From Ectothiorhodospira marina (lineage in GTDB: Bacteria; Pseudomonadota; Gammaproteobacteria; Ectothiorhodospirales; Ectothiorhodospiraceae), in the NCBI RefSeq assembly GCF_900109495.1, contig NZ_FOAA01000003.1, forward strand, positions 124,001 to 188,000: a DNA stretch of 64,000 nt, read 5' to 3'. Positions 55,099 through 63,849 of this stretch are shown one piece after another. Made by a program: the position numbers and the translations under genes. The notes below the pieces were generated by a model. That model did no database searches, was not told where the DNA came from, and worked only from the letters and a program-made list of their open reading frames with translations. Positions within the stretch are counted from its first letter, which is position 1. Every line of letters starts with the position of its first letter.

Positions 55099-56439
55099 AT
55101 GCAACCTCAACGCATGATCCGGGCCCTGGGCCCGCTGGTGTGCCTCGCGCTGATGCTGCCCGTGCAGCCCCCCATACAGGCCAATGAACTGCCCCGCCCC
55201 CTCACCCTTGTGGATGCCCTGGAGCAGGCCAGCCCGACCCATCCCCGTCTGATCCAGGGGCAGGCCCGTCAACGGTCGGCCGAGGCGGATAGAGCCCTGG
55301 CCGGGAGCCGCGACGACCTGGAGATCGGGCTGCAACTCACCCCCCGCTGGATCGAACCCAACGACCGGGCACCCATTGATCGCCACGACGACTCCCGCGC
55401 CCTGCTCCAGGCCCGCAAGACGCTGTATGACTTTGGCCGCACCCGTCATCAGCAGGCCGCCGCCGAAACCACCCTGAGGGGCGAGACGCTGACGCTGACC
55501 GACACCCGCGCCCAGCGGCGCCTGGAGATCATGCGAGGGTATTTCCAGGTATTGCTGGCGGATCTCACCTACGCCCGGGACAACGAGGCCATGGCGGTGG
55601 AATTCGTGGAACTCAACCGGTTGCGCGAGCGCCACGCCCTGGAACAGATCTCCGACATCGATCTGATGGCCCGGGAGAATCGCTACCAGGCCGCACGAAT
55701 ACAACGCCATGCCAGCCTGCAACGCACCCGGGCCGCGCGCCAGCAGTTGGCCCTGATCCTGGGGTATCCCGATGACATACCGGATCGCCTGCGCCAGCCT
55801 GATCTGCCAGGCAATGACCGGGACCTACCGGATCTGGAAGCGTTGTGGAACATCGCCGGGCACCACAACCCGCAACTGCGCGCCTTGCGCCTGGAGGTGG
55901 AGGCCGCCGGCCAACGCGTCGCCGCCCAGCGGGCCGAGGGCCGCCCCCTCCTGCATGCAGAGGCAGAAGCCGGCTGGTGGAGCCGGGAATTCGGTGGGGA
56001 TCGCAATCCGCTGGCCCTGGGGCTGGTGCTGGACATCCCCCTGTATTCCGGCGGACGCGTGGATGCCGCCACGGCCCGGGAACAGGCTCAGCGTCTGGAG
56101 GCCCGGGGCGACCTGGCCGAGGCGGAATACGCCCTGCGTCAGGACGTACTGGAGACCTGGCAGCGTATCCAACACCTGACCACCCGACGCGAGCAGGCCC
56201 AGGTCCATGCTGATTATCGGGATTTGTATCTGGACCGCAGTCGCAGCCTGTACGAGATGGAAGTGGCCACCGACCTGGGTGATGCCATGACCCGACAGTC
56301 CGAGGCCCTGCTGCTCACCGCCGAGATCGAATTCCTGCTGGCTCTGGCCTGGGAACGCCTGGCCCTGCTCACCGGGCAACCCGGCTTCAGCCCGCTGGAA
56401 TCCTCCCTGCCAGCGCTCACGGGCATCGACCACGAATGA
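55099..56439 (+). CDS. TolC-family outer-membrane factor
   Basis: A 446-residue OMF with signal peptide (LVCLALMLPVQPPIQANE cleavage region), two repeats of helical-barrel segments, and ALEQASPTHPRLIQGQARQRSAEADRALA / RLEVEAAGQRVAAQRAEGRPLLHAEAEA pairs. Shares LYSGGRVDAAT with TolC-type proteins. It should form an export duct. The stop TGA overlaps an ATG at 56436 of the adaptor ORF. No inner-membrane pump is next to it. Confidence 0.88.
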   Translation: MQPQRMIRALGPLVCLALMLPVQPPIQANELPRPLTLVDALEQASPTHPRLIQGQARQRSAEADRALAGSRDDLEIGLQLTPRWIEPNDRAPIDRHDDSRALLQARKTLYDFGRTRHQQAAAETTLRGETLTLTDTRAQRRLEIMRGYFQVLLADLTYARDNEAMAVEFVELNRLRERHALEQISDIDLMARENRYQAARIQRHASLQRTRAARQQLALILGYPDDIPDRLRQPDLPGNDRDLPDLEALWNIAGHHNPQLRALRLEVEAAGQRVAAQRAEGRPLLHAEAEAGWWSREFGGDRNPLALGLVLDIPLYSGGRVDAATAREQAQRLEARGDLAEAEYALRQDVLETWQRIQHLTTRREQAQVHADYRDLYLDRSRSLYEMEVATDLGDAMTRQSEALLLTAEIEFLLALAWERLALLTGQPGFSPLESSLPALTGIDHE

Positions 56440-56459
56440 CCAACCAAGGGATCGCGACG

Positions 56460-57344
56460 ATGGGGATAACAAACATGAGAAAGGGGGCAAAAAAGGGGAC
56501 AGACCCCTTTTCCGCGCGCCAGCGGCGCGCACAGAAAAGGGGTCTGTCCCCTTTTTTGCCCCCTTTTTTCCCTTTCTTCCCTTTTTTCCTGATCACCCTG
56601 CTGCTCGCCCCCCTGACCACCCTGGCCGAGGAAGGCCTCTCTAACGAGACACCGGCCCGACTGGACTGGTCGACGCGGATGGAACTGGGCAGTCCGGTCT
56701 CGGGGACCGTGACGGCGGTGAAGGTTCAGTCCGGGGATCGCGTCGCTGCGGGAGATCTGCTGGTGACCCTGGATGGCCGCGCCTCCCGGGCCGAGCTGGA
56801 GCGCGCCCAAGCCCAGGCACAGCGCCTCAAACTGGCCCGCGAGGAGGCCGAACGGGAATATGAACGTACCCGGGAGATGTATGACCAGGCCCTGATTTCC
56901 AGCCGGGAGCTGGCCCTCGCAGAGATCGATCAGTCCATGGCCCGGGCCGCTCACCAAGGCGCCTTGGCGGAACTCACCCAGGCGCGCCTGAACCTGGAAT
57001 ACAGTCAGGTGAAAGCGCCCATGGAGGCCCTGGTGGTAGCCCGGCATGTGCATCCAGGCCAGGTGATACAAAACACCTTGCAGGTACAGCCCCTGGTGAC
57101 CCTGGCCGTGGCCCACCCCATGCTGGCGACACTGGAGGTCTCAAGCCAGGGTGCCACCGAACTGGAACCGGGCACCGAGGCACACGTGCGGGTAGGAGAC
57201 CAGGAATTTCAGGGACGGGTCAGGCGGGTGTCACTGGAGTCCCGTGAGGATACCCCGGACACCTTCCAGGTGTGGGTGGCCTTTGATCCACCCGAGGGGC
57301 ATCGGCTGCGCGCAGGGATGTCGGCGTGGGTGGTACTACCCTGA
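56460..57344 (+). CDS. HlyD/MFP-type periplasmic adaptor with hairpin insertion in its signal peptide
   Basis: A 294-residue membrane-fusion protein. Residues about 75-100 hold a lipoyl half (GSPVSGTVTAVKVQSGDRVAAGDLLVTLDG), then an alpha-hairpin, the second lipoyl half (VKAPMEALVVARHVHPGQVI) and a beta-barrel. Start 56460 has AAGGG about eight bases upstream; 56436 and 56475 are in frame. Bases 56480-56566 are an almost perfect 87-nt hairpin, so codons 7-36 are coded by a repeat (KGAKKGTDPFSARQRRAQK and following). Removing 87 nt leaves a short signal peptide in frame. Pump partner unknown. Confidence 0.85.
   Translation: MGITNMRKGAKKGTDPFSARQRRAQKRGLSPFLPPFFPFFPFFLITLLLAPLTTLAEEGLSNETPARLDWSTRMELGSPVSGTVTAVKVQSGDRVAAGDLLVTLDGRASRAELERAQAQAQRLKLAREEAEREYERTREMYDQALISSRELALAEIDQSMARAAHQGALAELTQARLNLEYSQVKAPMEALVVARHVHPGQVIQNTLQVQPLVTLAVAHPMLATLEVSSQGATELEPGTEAHVRVGDQEFQGRVRRVSLESREDTPDTFQVWVAFDPPEGHRLRAGMSAWVVLP
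56480..56566. repeat. Family-5 element: 33-bp perfect inverted repeat inside a gene
   Basis: Arms 56480-56512 and 56534-56566 are perfect complements (AAAGGGGGCAAAAAAGGGGA start). The 21-base centre carries a second stem GCGCGCC-agc-GGCGCGC. Total 87 nt, a multiple of three. It shares AAAGGGGAC(A/G)G with the palindrome at 53535. Confidence 0.92.
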
Positions 57345-57395
57345 GGCAGCACTTACACTCGAGCCTCATCCTCAGTTGCACCCCCTGGAGCGACC

Positions 57396-57716
57396 ATGCA
57401 AGAACCCCTGTTGATCATCACCACACTGGACGATGAGGCCCGCGCCCGGGAGATCGGCGGACTCCTGGTGGAAAAGCGCCTGGCGGCCTGTGTCACCGTG
57501 TTGCCCGCCTCCACTTCCATCTATGAATGGGAGGGCGAGATCCAGGAAGACTCGGAACATGTGCTACTGATCAAATCCCGGGCGGAGTGCTACGAGGCAC
57601 TGGAAGAGGCCCTGCTGGACGAGCACCCCTATGAACTTCCGGAGATCATTGCGGTTCCAATCACCCACGGACTTGAAGGCTACCTGGACTGGATAGAGGA
57701 CACCACGGACCCATGA
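57396..57716 (+). CDS. cutA: Divalent-cation tolerance protein CutA
   Basis: A 106-residue trimeric protein of the CutA1 family. LIITTLDDEARAREIGGLLVEKRLAACVTVLP, SIYEWEGEIQEDSEHVLLIKS and HPYELPEIIAVPI are signatures. It was linked to copper tolerance in E. coli; its biochemical action is still unclear. The dsbD ATG overlaps its stop (ATGA), which recalls the cutA-dsbD (dipZ) order of enterobacteria. Confidence 0.95.
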   Translation: MQEPLLIITTLDDEARAREIGGLLVEKRLAACVTVLPASTSIYEWEGEIQEDSEHVLLIKSRAECYEALEEALLDEHPYELPEIIAVPITHGLEGYLDWIEDTTDP

Positions 57717-59542
57717 TTGATTTGTCGCTGCTGAAACGGCTTCTGCTTCCCCTCCTTCTTCTCCTGCTGGTGCCGTCGGGATCGGCACTGGCACAGATGG
57801 GAATGGAAGATGAACTGCTGCCACCGGAACAGGCCTTTGCCTTCGATGCCTACATGGCCGACGCAGACACGGTGGTGGCGGAATGGGTGATCGCCGACGG
57901 CTATTACCTTTACGGCGAGCAGTTCCGTTTCGAATCGCAGACCGACGGCATCGAACTGGGCGACCCCCGGCGTCCGGCGGGCACCACCAAAGAGGACGAG
58001 TTCTTCGGGCAGGTGGAGACCTACCGGGATCGTATCCGCGTACAAATCCCCCTCACCCGCACCGATGACGCCCCGGACACTCTGGACCTGCAGGCCCGGT
58101 CCCAGGGTTGCGCCGATATCGGCGTGTGCTACCCGCCGCAGTTTCAGACCGCCTCACTGGATCTGAACGACCTCCGCGGCGCCGTGGAAGACGACGCCAC
58201 CACCACTGACGCCCCACCCGCCGGCCCGATCTCGGAACAGGATCGTGTGGCAGGTCAACTGGCGGATGGTCGCGTCTGGCTGGTGGCCCTGGCCTTCTTT
58301 GGTTTTGGCCTGCTGCTCACCTTCACGCCTTGCGTGTTTCCCATGATCCCCATCCTGTCCAACATCATCCTGGGACAGAAGGATCTCACCACCCGCAAGG
58401 CCTTCCTCATCTCCCTGGTGTTCGTGCTGGCCATGGCCCTCACCTATACCGTGGCGGGCGTGATAGCCGGCCTGGCCGGGGCCAACCTGCAAGCGGCCTT
58501 CCAGAACCCCTGGATCATCGGCGGCTTCGTGGCCATCTTCATCGCCCTGGCCCTGTCCATGTTCGGCTTTTTCGAACTGCAGATGCCCGCGTCCATCCAG
58601 ACCCGGCTCTCCGCCGTCTCCAACCAGCAACAGGGAGGCACGTTGGTCGGCGCGGGCATCATGGGGTTTCTCTCTGCCCTGATCGTCGGCCCCTGTGTCA
58701 CCGCCCCGCTGGTGGGGGCGCTGCTGTACATCAGCCAGACCGGTGATGCGTTTCTGGGGGGGCTGGCGCTGTTCAGCCTGAGCATGGGCATGGGGCTGCC
58801 GCTGCTGATCCTGGGCACCTCAGCCGGGAAGCTTCTGCCCCGCGCCGGCGCCTGGATGGATACCGTCAAGGCGGTGTTCGGTGTGCTGCTGCTGGGCATG
58901 GGCATCTGGCTGCTGGAGCGGGTGATGCCCGCACAGGTGACCATGCTGCTGTGGTCGGCCCTGTTGATCGTCTCCGCCGTGTACATGGGCGCGCTGACCT
59001 CCCTGCCAGACGCCGCCAGGGGCTGGCGAGCCCTGTGGAAGGGCCTGGGCCTGGTGATCCTGGTCTACGGCGTGATCCTGATGATCGGCGCTGCCTCCGG
59101 GGGCAAGGATGTGCTCCGCCCCCTGAGCGGGCTGGCCCTGAGCGGCGGTAGCGCCGCCAGCGAGCAGGCCAGCCTCTCGTTCCGCCCGGTGGAGAGCCTG
59201 TCGGATCTGGAGCGTGAACTGGAGGCAGCCCGCGAGTCGGGCCAGCCGGTGGTCCTGGACTTCTACGCCGACTGGTGTGTGGACTGCGTTCGCATGGAAC
59301 GCACCACTTTCCAGGACGCGGACGTGGTGGCCGCCCTCTCCGGCGCCCGTCTGCTCAAGGCGGACGTGACCGGCAACACCCCCGAACACCGGGAGTTGAT
59401 GCGGCACTTCGAGCTGTTCGGGCCACCGGCCATGATCTTTTTCAATGCCGAGGGGGAGGAACGGCGGGCTTACCGGATGATGGGATACAAGGCAGCCGAG
59501 CCGTTCCTGGAGCATGTGAACCTGGCATTTGAACGGGGGTGA
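57713..59542 (+). CDS. dsbD: Thiol:disulfide interchange protein DsbD
   Basis: A 609-residue protein carrying electrons from cytoplasmic thioredoxin to periplasmic DsbC/TlpA-type proteins. Signal peptide; periplasmic alpha domain with GCADIGVCYPPQ; eight-TM beta domain with the two Cys motifs TPCVFPMIP and VGPCVTAPL; and C-terminal periplasmic gamma domain with DFYADWCVDCVRME. All cysteines expected are present. Coupled to cutA upstream. TlpA lies 250 bp downstream and is a plausible partner. Confidence 0.96.
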   Translation: MIDLSLLKRLLLPLLLLLLVPSGSALAQMGMEDELLPPEQAFAFDAYMADADTVVAEWVIADGYYLYGEQFRFESQTDGIELGDPRRPAGTTKEDEFFGQVETYRDRIRVQIPLTRTDDAPDTLDLQARSQGCADIGVCYPPQFQTASLDLNDLRGAVEDDATTTDAPPAGPISEQDRVAGQLADGRVWLVALAFFGFGLLLTFTPCVFPMIPILSNIILGQKDLTTRKAFLISLVFVLAMALTYTVAGVIAGLAGANLQAAFQNPWIIGGFVAIFIALALSMFGFFELQMPASIQTRLSAVSNQQQGGTLVGAGIMGFLSALIVGPCVTAPLVGALLYISQTGDAFLGGLALFSLSMGMGLPLLILGTSAGKLLPRAGAWMDTVKAVFGVLLLGMGIWLLERVMPAQVTMLLWSALLIVSAVYMGALTSLPDAARGWRALWKGLGLVILVYGVILMIGAASGGKDVLRPLSGLALSGGSAASEQASLSFRPVESLSDLERELEAARESGQPVVLDFYADWCVDCVRMERTTFQDADVVAALSGARLLKADVTGNTPEHRELMRHFELFGPPAMIFFNAEGEERRAYRMMGYKAAEPFLEHVNLAFERG

Positions 59543-59559
59543 CGCTGGCAACAGCGCAC

Positions 59560-59666
59560 TCTCACCCCAACCCCTCTCCCGCCAGCGGGAGAGGGGCAAT
59601 ATGGACCCCTGCCCCACGGAAAAGGCTCCCTTCTCCCCGCCGGGGAGAAGGGCCGGGGATGAGGGG
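59560..59666. repeat. Family-1 repeat between dsbD and tlpA-type gene
   Basis: One left end CTCACCCCAACCCCTCTCCC with GCCAGCGGGAGAGGGGC, a short spacer, CCTTCTCCCC/GGGGAGAAGG and the right end GGGCCGGGGATGAGGGG. A degraded extra hairpin follows at 59698-59731. Confidence 0.75.
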
Positions 59667-59788
59667 AAACGGAGGGCAGCATGCAAAGTCCATCCACACC
59701 CCAACGCCCCTCCCGCAAACGGTAGAGGGGGCTCATTTCCACTCACAGACTTCATTGACATCGCACATCACAACGGATCCTGGCTATC

Positions 59789-60337
59789 ATGACCCCAAGA
59801 CACCTTCTCACCCCCCTCCTCTCCCTCGCCCTGATCGCCGGGGGCATGACCCTCACCGCGACCTCCCTGGCCCCGGCCGCCGCGCAGGCCGACAGCGGCC
59901 TCACCGGTGGCGGCATGCAGGGCCAGCAGCGGCCGGATTTCAAACTGCCCGACATGGACGGCGAATCCCGTCATATCAGCGAGTGGGACGACCGTGTGGT
60001 GCTGGTGAACTTCTGGGCCACCTGGTGCCCGCCGTGCCGCAAGGAGATGCCCCTGTTCGTGGAAATCCAGGAAGAATACGAGGAACAGGGCCTGACCATC
60101 GTCGGCGTGGCCCTGGATGAACACCAGGCAGTGAGTGACTTCATCGACACCTACGGCATCAACTTCCCCGTCCTCATCGGTGAGGACGCTGCCATGGATG
60201 TGGCCAGTGCCTATGGCAACCGCTATGGCAGCCTGCCCTACAGCGTGCTGCTGGATCGGGACGGCAAGGTGCGGTACATCCATGCGGGCGAGCTGAAGCG
60301 GGGCACGCTGGAGCGGGAGATGAAGCCCCTGTTGTGA
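59789..60337 (+). CDS. TlpA-family disulfide reductase
   Basis: A 182-residue periplasmic thioredoxin-like protein with signal peptide (LLTPLLSLALIAGGMTLTATSL), active site VNFWATWCPPCRKEMP, GVALDEHQAVSDF and cis-Pro SLPYSVLLDRDG. It belongs to the TlpA/ResA/CcmG group that reduces apocytochrome c or other envelope thiols. Electron supply from DsbD is likely. Start ATG 59789; family-1 repeats flank it on both sides. Confidence 0.9.
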   Translation: MTPRHLLTPLLSLALIAGGMTLTATSLAPAAAQADSGLTGGGMQGQQRPDFKLPDMDGESRHISEWDDRVVLVNFWATWCPPCRKEMPLFVEIQEEYEEQGLTIVGVALDEHQAVSDFIDTYGINFPVLIGEDAAMDVASAYGNRYGSLPYSVLLDRDGKVRYIHAGELKRGTLEREMKPLL

Positions 60338-60355
60338 GCCCCGTGAGGTGACTGC

Positions 60356-60393
60356 CCTCACCCCAACCCCTCTCCCGCGAGCGGGAGAGGGGC
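60356..60393. repeat. Family-1 single hairpin
   Basis: CCCTCACCCCAACCCCTCTC then GCGAGCGGGAGAGGGGCT, 20 bp after the TlpA-family gene. The remaining 210 bp before aroQ shows a weak promoter region and no other feature. Confidence 0.75.
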
Positions 60394-60604
60394 TCGTGCC
60401 CCACCCCAATCTCGTCACAAATTCCGCGGAACTTGCCCCAAACTCCGGGCAAAATCATTGTTCCCTTATTTAGCGGCTGGACAGCCCCCTGCCCTTGAGG
60501 CACAATCCTGGGCACCTTTGGGGGGTGTCCTTTCTCTGCGCATCGCTGCGGTTTCATCCCGCAAAGGTCGGGTATTTCCCACTTTCAAGCGTGCGTGAAT
60601 CCAC

Positions 60605-61048
60605 ATGGCCAAGTTCCTGCTGCTGAACGGTCCCAACCTGAACCTCCTGGGCACTCGCGAGCCGGGCATTTATGGCGCGCAAACGCTGGATGACATCGTC
60701 CAGTCCCTGCAGCAACAGGCACACCACGCGGGTCATGCCCTGGAGGCCTTCCAGTCCAACGCCGAGCATGCCCTCATTGATCGCATTCATGAGGCGCGCA
60801 CTCAGGGTGTGGACTGCATCCTGATCAACCCCGGGGCCTTCACGCACACCAGCATCGCCTTGCGCGACGCCCTGCTGGGCGTTGCCATCCCTTTCATCGA
60901 AGTGCATCTGTCCAACACCTTCGCCCGCGAGGCCTTTCGCCACCACTCCTATCTTGCGGACGTGGCAGCCGGTGTGATCATCGGTCTGGGGCCACAGGGA
61001 TACGCGCTGGCGCTGGAGGCGGCCATCCAACAGACAACCCGAAGCTGA
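60605..61048 (+). CDS. aroQ: 3-dehydroquinate dehydratase, type II
   Basis: A 147-residue dodecameric enzyme of the shikimate pathway. [17 protein letters not shown] (Arg and Tyr of the active site), [32 protein letters not shown] and [27 protein letters not shown] are characteristic. ATG 60605. First gene of aroQ-accB-accC-prmA, an order widespread in gammaproteobacteria. Confidence 0.97.
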   Translation: MAKFLLLNGPNLNLLGTREPGIYGAQTLDDIVQSLQQQAHHAGHALEAFQSNAEHALIDRIHEARTQGVDCILINPGAFTHTSIALRDALLGVAIPFIEVHLSNTFAREAFRHHSYLADVAAGVIIGLGPQGYALALEAAIQQTTRS

Positions 61049-61053
61049 GCACC

Positions 61054-61533
61054 ATGGATATCAGAAAGATCAAGAAACTCATCGAACTACTGGAAGAATC
61101 CGGCATTAACGAGATCGAGATCCAGGAGGGAGAGGAATCCGTGCGCATCACCCGGGCGGCCCAGAACACCGGTCAGGCCTTCATGATGCCGCAGAACTTC
61201 ATGGTGCCCGGCGGCACCCCGCAACCGGCGGCACCCGCGGCCCCACCCACCCCGGCAGCCGCTCCCACCGAGAGCAACAGCAGCACCAGCCTGCCCACCG
61301 GGCATCAGGTGATCGCCCCCATGGTGGGCACCTTCTACCGGGCGCCCACACCAGGCGCCAAATCCTTTGTCGAGGTGGGCCAGTCGGTGGAGGAAGGGGA
61401 TACCCTCTGCATCATCGAGGCCATGAAGATGCTCAACCAGATCGAGGCGGACAAGGCCGGCGTGATCAAGGCCGTGCTGGTGGAAAACGGCCAGCCGGTG
61501 GAATACGGCGAGCCCATGTTCATCATCGACTGA
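61054..61533 (+). CDS. accB: Biotin carboxyl carrier protein (BCCP)
   Basis: A 159-residue subunit of acetyl-CoA carboxylase. N-terminal [28 protein letters not shown], an Ala/Pro linker (residues about 55-78) and the biotinyl domain with [12 protein letters not shown] (biotin-bearing Lys) and the thumb segment. Starts five bases after aroQ and is followed 13 bp later by accC. Regulates and carries carboxyl groups for fatty-acid synthesis. Confidence 0.97.
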   Translation: MDIRKIKKLIELLEESGINEIEIQEGEESVRITRAAQNTGQAFMMPQNFMVPGGTPQPAAPAAPPTPAAAPTESNSSTSLPTGHQVIAPMVGTFYRAPTPGAKSFVEVGQSVEEGDTLCIIEAMKMLNQIEADKAGVIKAVLVENGQPVEYGEPMFIID

Positions 61534-61546
61534 GGGGCAGCCACCC

Positions 61547-62887
61547 ATGTTTGACAAGATACTGATTGCCAACCGGGGCGAGATCGCCCTGCGCATTCTA
61601 CGGGCCTGCCGGGAGATGGGCATCAAGACCGTGGCAGTGCACTCCGATGCCGACCGCGACCTCAAGCACGTGCGCCTGGCGGACGAGTCCGTCTGCATCG
61701 GCCCGGCCCGCTCCACCGACAGTTACCTGAACGTGCCCGCCATCATCAGCGCCGCCGAGGTCACCGACGCCGAGGCCATCCACCCGGGCTACGGCTTCCT
61801 CTCGGAGAATGCGGATTTTGCCGAGCGGGTGGAGTCCAGCGGCTTTGTCTTCATCGGCCCTCGAGCCGACACCATCCGCCTGATGGGTGACAAGGTCTCC
61901 GCCAAGGACGCCATGCAAAAAGCCGGCGTGCCCTGCGTGCCGGGCTCCGGCGGAGCCCTGGGCGACGACCCTGAAGCCAATCTGGAACTGGCCCGCAAGA
62001 TCGGCTACCCGGTGATCATCAAGGCGGCCGGTGGCGGTGGCGGGCGCGGCATGCGCGTGGTGCATTCCGACGGCGCACTGATCAACGCCATCTCCCTGAC
62101 CCGCAGCGAGGCCGCCTCGGCCTTCAACAACCCCGTGGTCTACATGGAGAAATACCTGGAAAAGCCCCGCCATGTGGAATTCCAGGTGATCGCCGACGAG
62201 CATGGCAACGCCATCAGCCTGGGCGAGCGGGACTGCTCCATGCAGCGCCGCCACCAGAAGGTGATCGAGGAAGCCCCCGCCCCCGGCATCACGGATGAAC
62301 AGCGCAAGCGCATCGGCGATCGCTGTGCCGAGGCCTGCCGCACCATCGGCTACCGGGGCGCCGGTACCTTCGAGTTTCTCTACGAGGACGGCGAGTTCTT
62401 CTTCATCGAGATGAACACCCGTGTACAGGTGGAGCACCCGGTCACGGAGATGGTCACCGGCCTGGATATCGTCCGTGAGCAGATCATGGTGGCAGCGGGA
62501 CACCCCTTGAGCATCACTCAAGAGGAAGTGGTATTGCGCGGCCATTCCATCGAATGCCGCATCAACGCGGAGGATCCAGCCAACTTCATGCCCTCACCGG
62601 GCACCATCAGCCAGTACCATGCGCCCGGCGGTCCCGGTATCCGTGTGGACACCCATATCTATAATGGCTACAAGGTGCCGCCCTATTACGACTCCATGAT
62701 CGGCAAGCTGGTGAGCTTCGGAGCCACCCGGGACATCGCCATCGCCCGCATGCGTGGCGCCCTGTCGGAGATCGTGGTGGAAGGCATCAAGACCAACATC
62801 CCCTTGCACCGGGATCTGCTGGCCGATGTGTCCTTCCAGAATGGCGGCACCGACATCCATTATCTCGAGAAGAAGCTCAAGCTTTGA
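61547..62887 (+). CDS. accC: Biotin carboxylase
   Basis: A 446-residue ATP-grasp enzyme carboxylating biotin on Acc[31 protein letters not shown], glycine-rich [54 protein letters not shown] and the C-terminal NIPLHRDLL segment are all as expected. Length matches E. coli (449). Cotranscribed with accB. Confidence 0.98.
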   Translation: MFDKILIANRGEIALRILRACREMGIKTVAVHSDADRDLKHVRLADESVCIGPARSTDSYLNVPAIISAAEVTDAEAIHPGYGFLSENADFAERVESSGFVFIGPRADTIRLMGDKVSAKDAMQKAGVPCVPGSGGALGDDPEANLELARKIGYPVIIKAAGGGGGRGMRVVHSDGALINAISLTRSEAASAFNNPVVYMEKYLEKPRHVEFQVIADEHGNAISLGERDCSMQRRHQKVIEEAPAPGITDEQRKRIGDRCAEACRTIGYRGAGTFEFLYEDGEFFFIEMNTRVQVEHPVTEMVTGLDIVREQIMVAAGHPLSITQEEVVLRGHSIECRINAEDPANFMPSPGTISQYHAPGGPGIRVDTHIYNGYKVPPYYDSMIGKLVSFGATRDIAIARMRGALSEIVVEGIKTNIPLHRDLLADVSFQNGGTDIHYLEKKLKL

Positions 62888-62918
62888 GCGCCATGCACGC
62901 AGTACGCGAGAACACCCC

Positions 62919-63797
62919 ATGATTCAGATCACCCTCCCCGCCAAGGCGGAACAGACTGAAGCCGTCGAGGATGCCCTGCTGGGTCATGGGGCGGTCTCCG
63001 TGATGCTGCGCGATGCCGGTGACGTACCGCTGCTGGAGCCGCTGCCCGGCGAGGAGCCCCTGTGGCCAGACCTGCTGGTGACCGGGCTGTTCCAGCCCGA
63101 CATCGACCTGGATGAACTCACCCACATCCTGGCGGTGGAACTGGCCATGGACGCCTCGCGCATCCACCATGAGGTGCTGCCGGACCGTGACTGGGTGCGG
63201 GCCTGCATGGATGACTTTCATCCCATCCGCTTTGGCCAGCGCCTGTGGATCGTACCCACCTGGCACGAGACCCCGGATGCCGACGCCGTGAACATCCGCC
63301 TGGACCCGGGCCTGGCCTTCGGTACCGGCACCCACCCCACCACGGCCATGTGCCTGCGCTGGCTGGACGCCCATCCACCGCAGGCACAGGAGGTCCTGGA
63401 CTATGGTTGTGGTTCCGGCATCCTGGCCATCGGCGCCCTGAAACTGGGGGCCCAAAGTACCTGGGCCGTGGACATCGACCCCCAGGCCATGACCGCCACC
63501 CGGGAGAATGCCCAGCGCAATGACATCCCCGATGAGCAACTGATCACCGGCCTGCCGGACGTCCTCCCGGAGGATGCGTGCTTTGATCTGACCCTGGCCA
63601 ACATCCTGGCCAGCCCGCTGATGGCACTGGCCCCGGCCTTGGCCGGACGCACTCGCCCCGGTGGCCGGATCATCCTGGCCGGCCTGCTGGACCGCCAGGC
63701 CAATGACCTGATGTCATGCTATGAACGCTGGTTCGAGATGCGCATCGCCGACCAGCAGGAAGGCTGGACCCTCCTGGAAGGCACCCGCCGACAATAG
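62919..63797 (+). CDS. prmA: Ribosomal protein L11 methyltransferase
   Basis: A 292-residue SAM-dependent enzyme trimethylating L11. N-terminal substrate-recognition domain, DRDWVRACMDDFHPIRFG, GLAFGTGTHPTTAMCL and the SAM motif VLDYGCGSGILAIGALKLGA, with catalytic-loop NILASPL. ATG 62919 is 31 bp after accC; the ORF is open to 62754 inside accC and is rejected there. Canonical neighbour of accC in gammaproteobacteria. Confidence 0.96.
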   Translation: MIQITLPAKAEQTEAVEDALLGHGAVSVMLRDAGDVPLLEPLPGEEPLWPDLLVTGLFQPDIDLDELTHILAVELAMDASRIHHEVLPDRDWVRACMDDFHPIRFGQRLWIVPTWHETPDADAVNIRLDPGLAFGTGTHPTTAMCLRWLDAHPPQAQEVLDYGCGSGILAIGALKLGAQSTWAVDIDPQAMTATRENAQRNDIPDEQLITGLPDVLPEDACFDLTLANILASPLMALAPALAGRTRPGGRIILAGLLDRQANDLMSCYERWFEMRIADQQEGWTLLEGTRRQ

Positions 63798-63806
63798 CAG
63801 GAACCC

Positions 63807-63832
63807 CCTGTGGGAGCGGCCCTGGCCGCGAA
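63807..63832. repeat. Family-3 REP half-unit
   Basis: CTGTGGGAGCGGCCCTGGCC then GCGAA, nine bases after the prmA stop and just before the next gene. Same class as the cluster at 19181-19355. Confidence 0.7.
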
Positions 63833-63849
63833 CAAGGCGACCCGGACCA

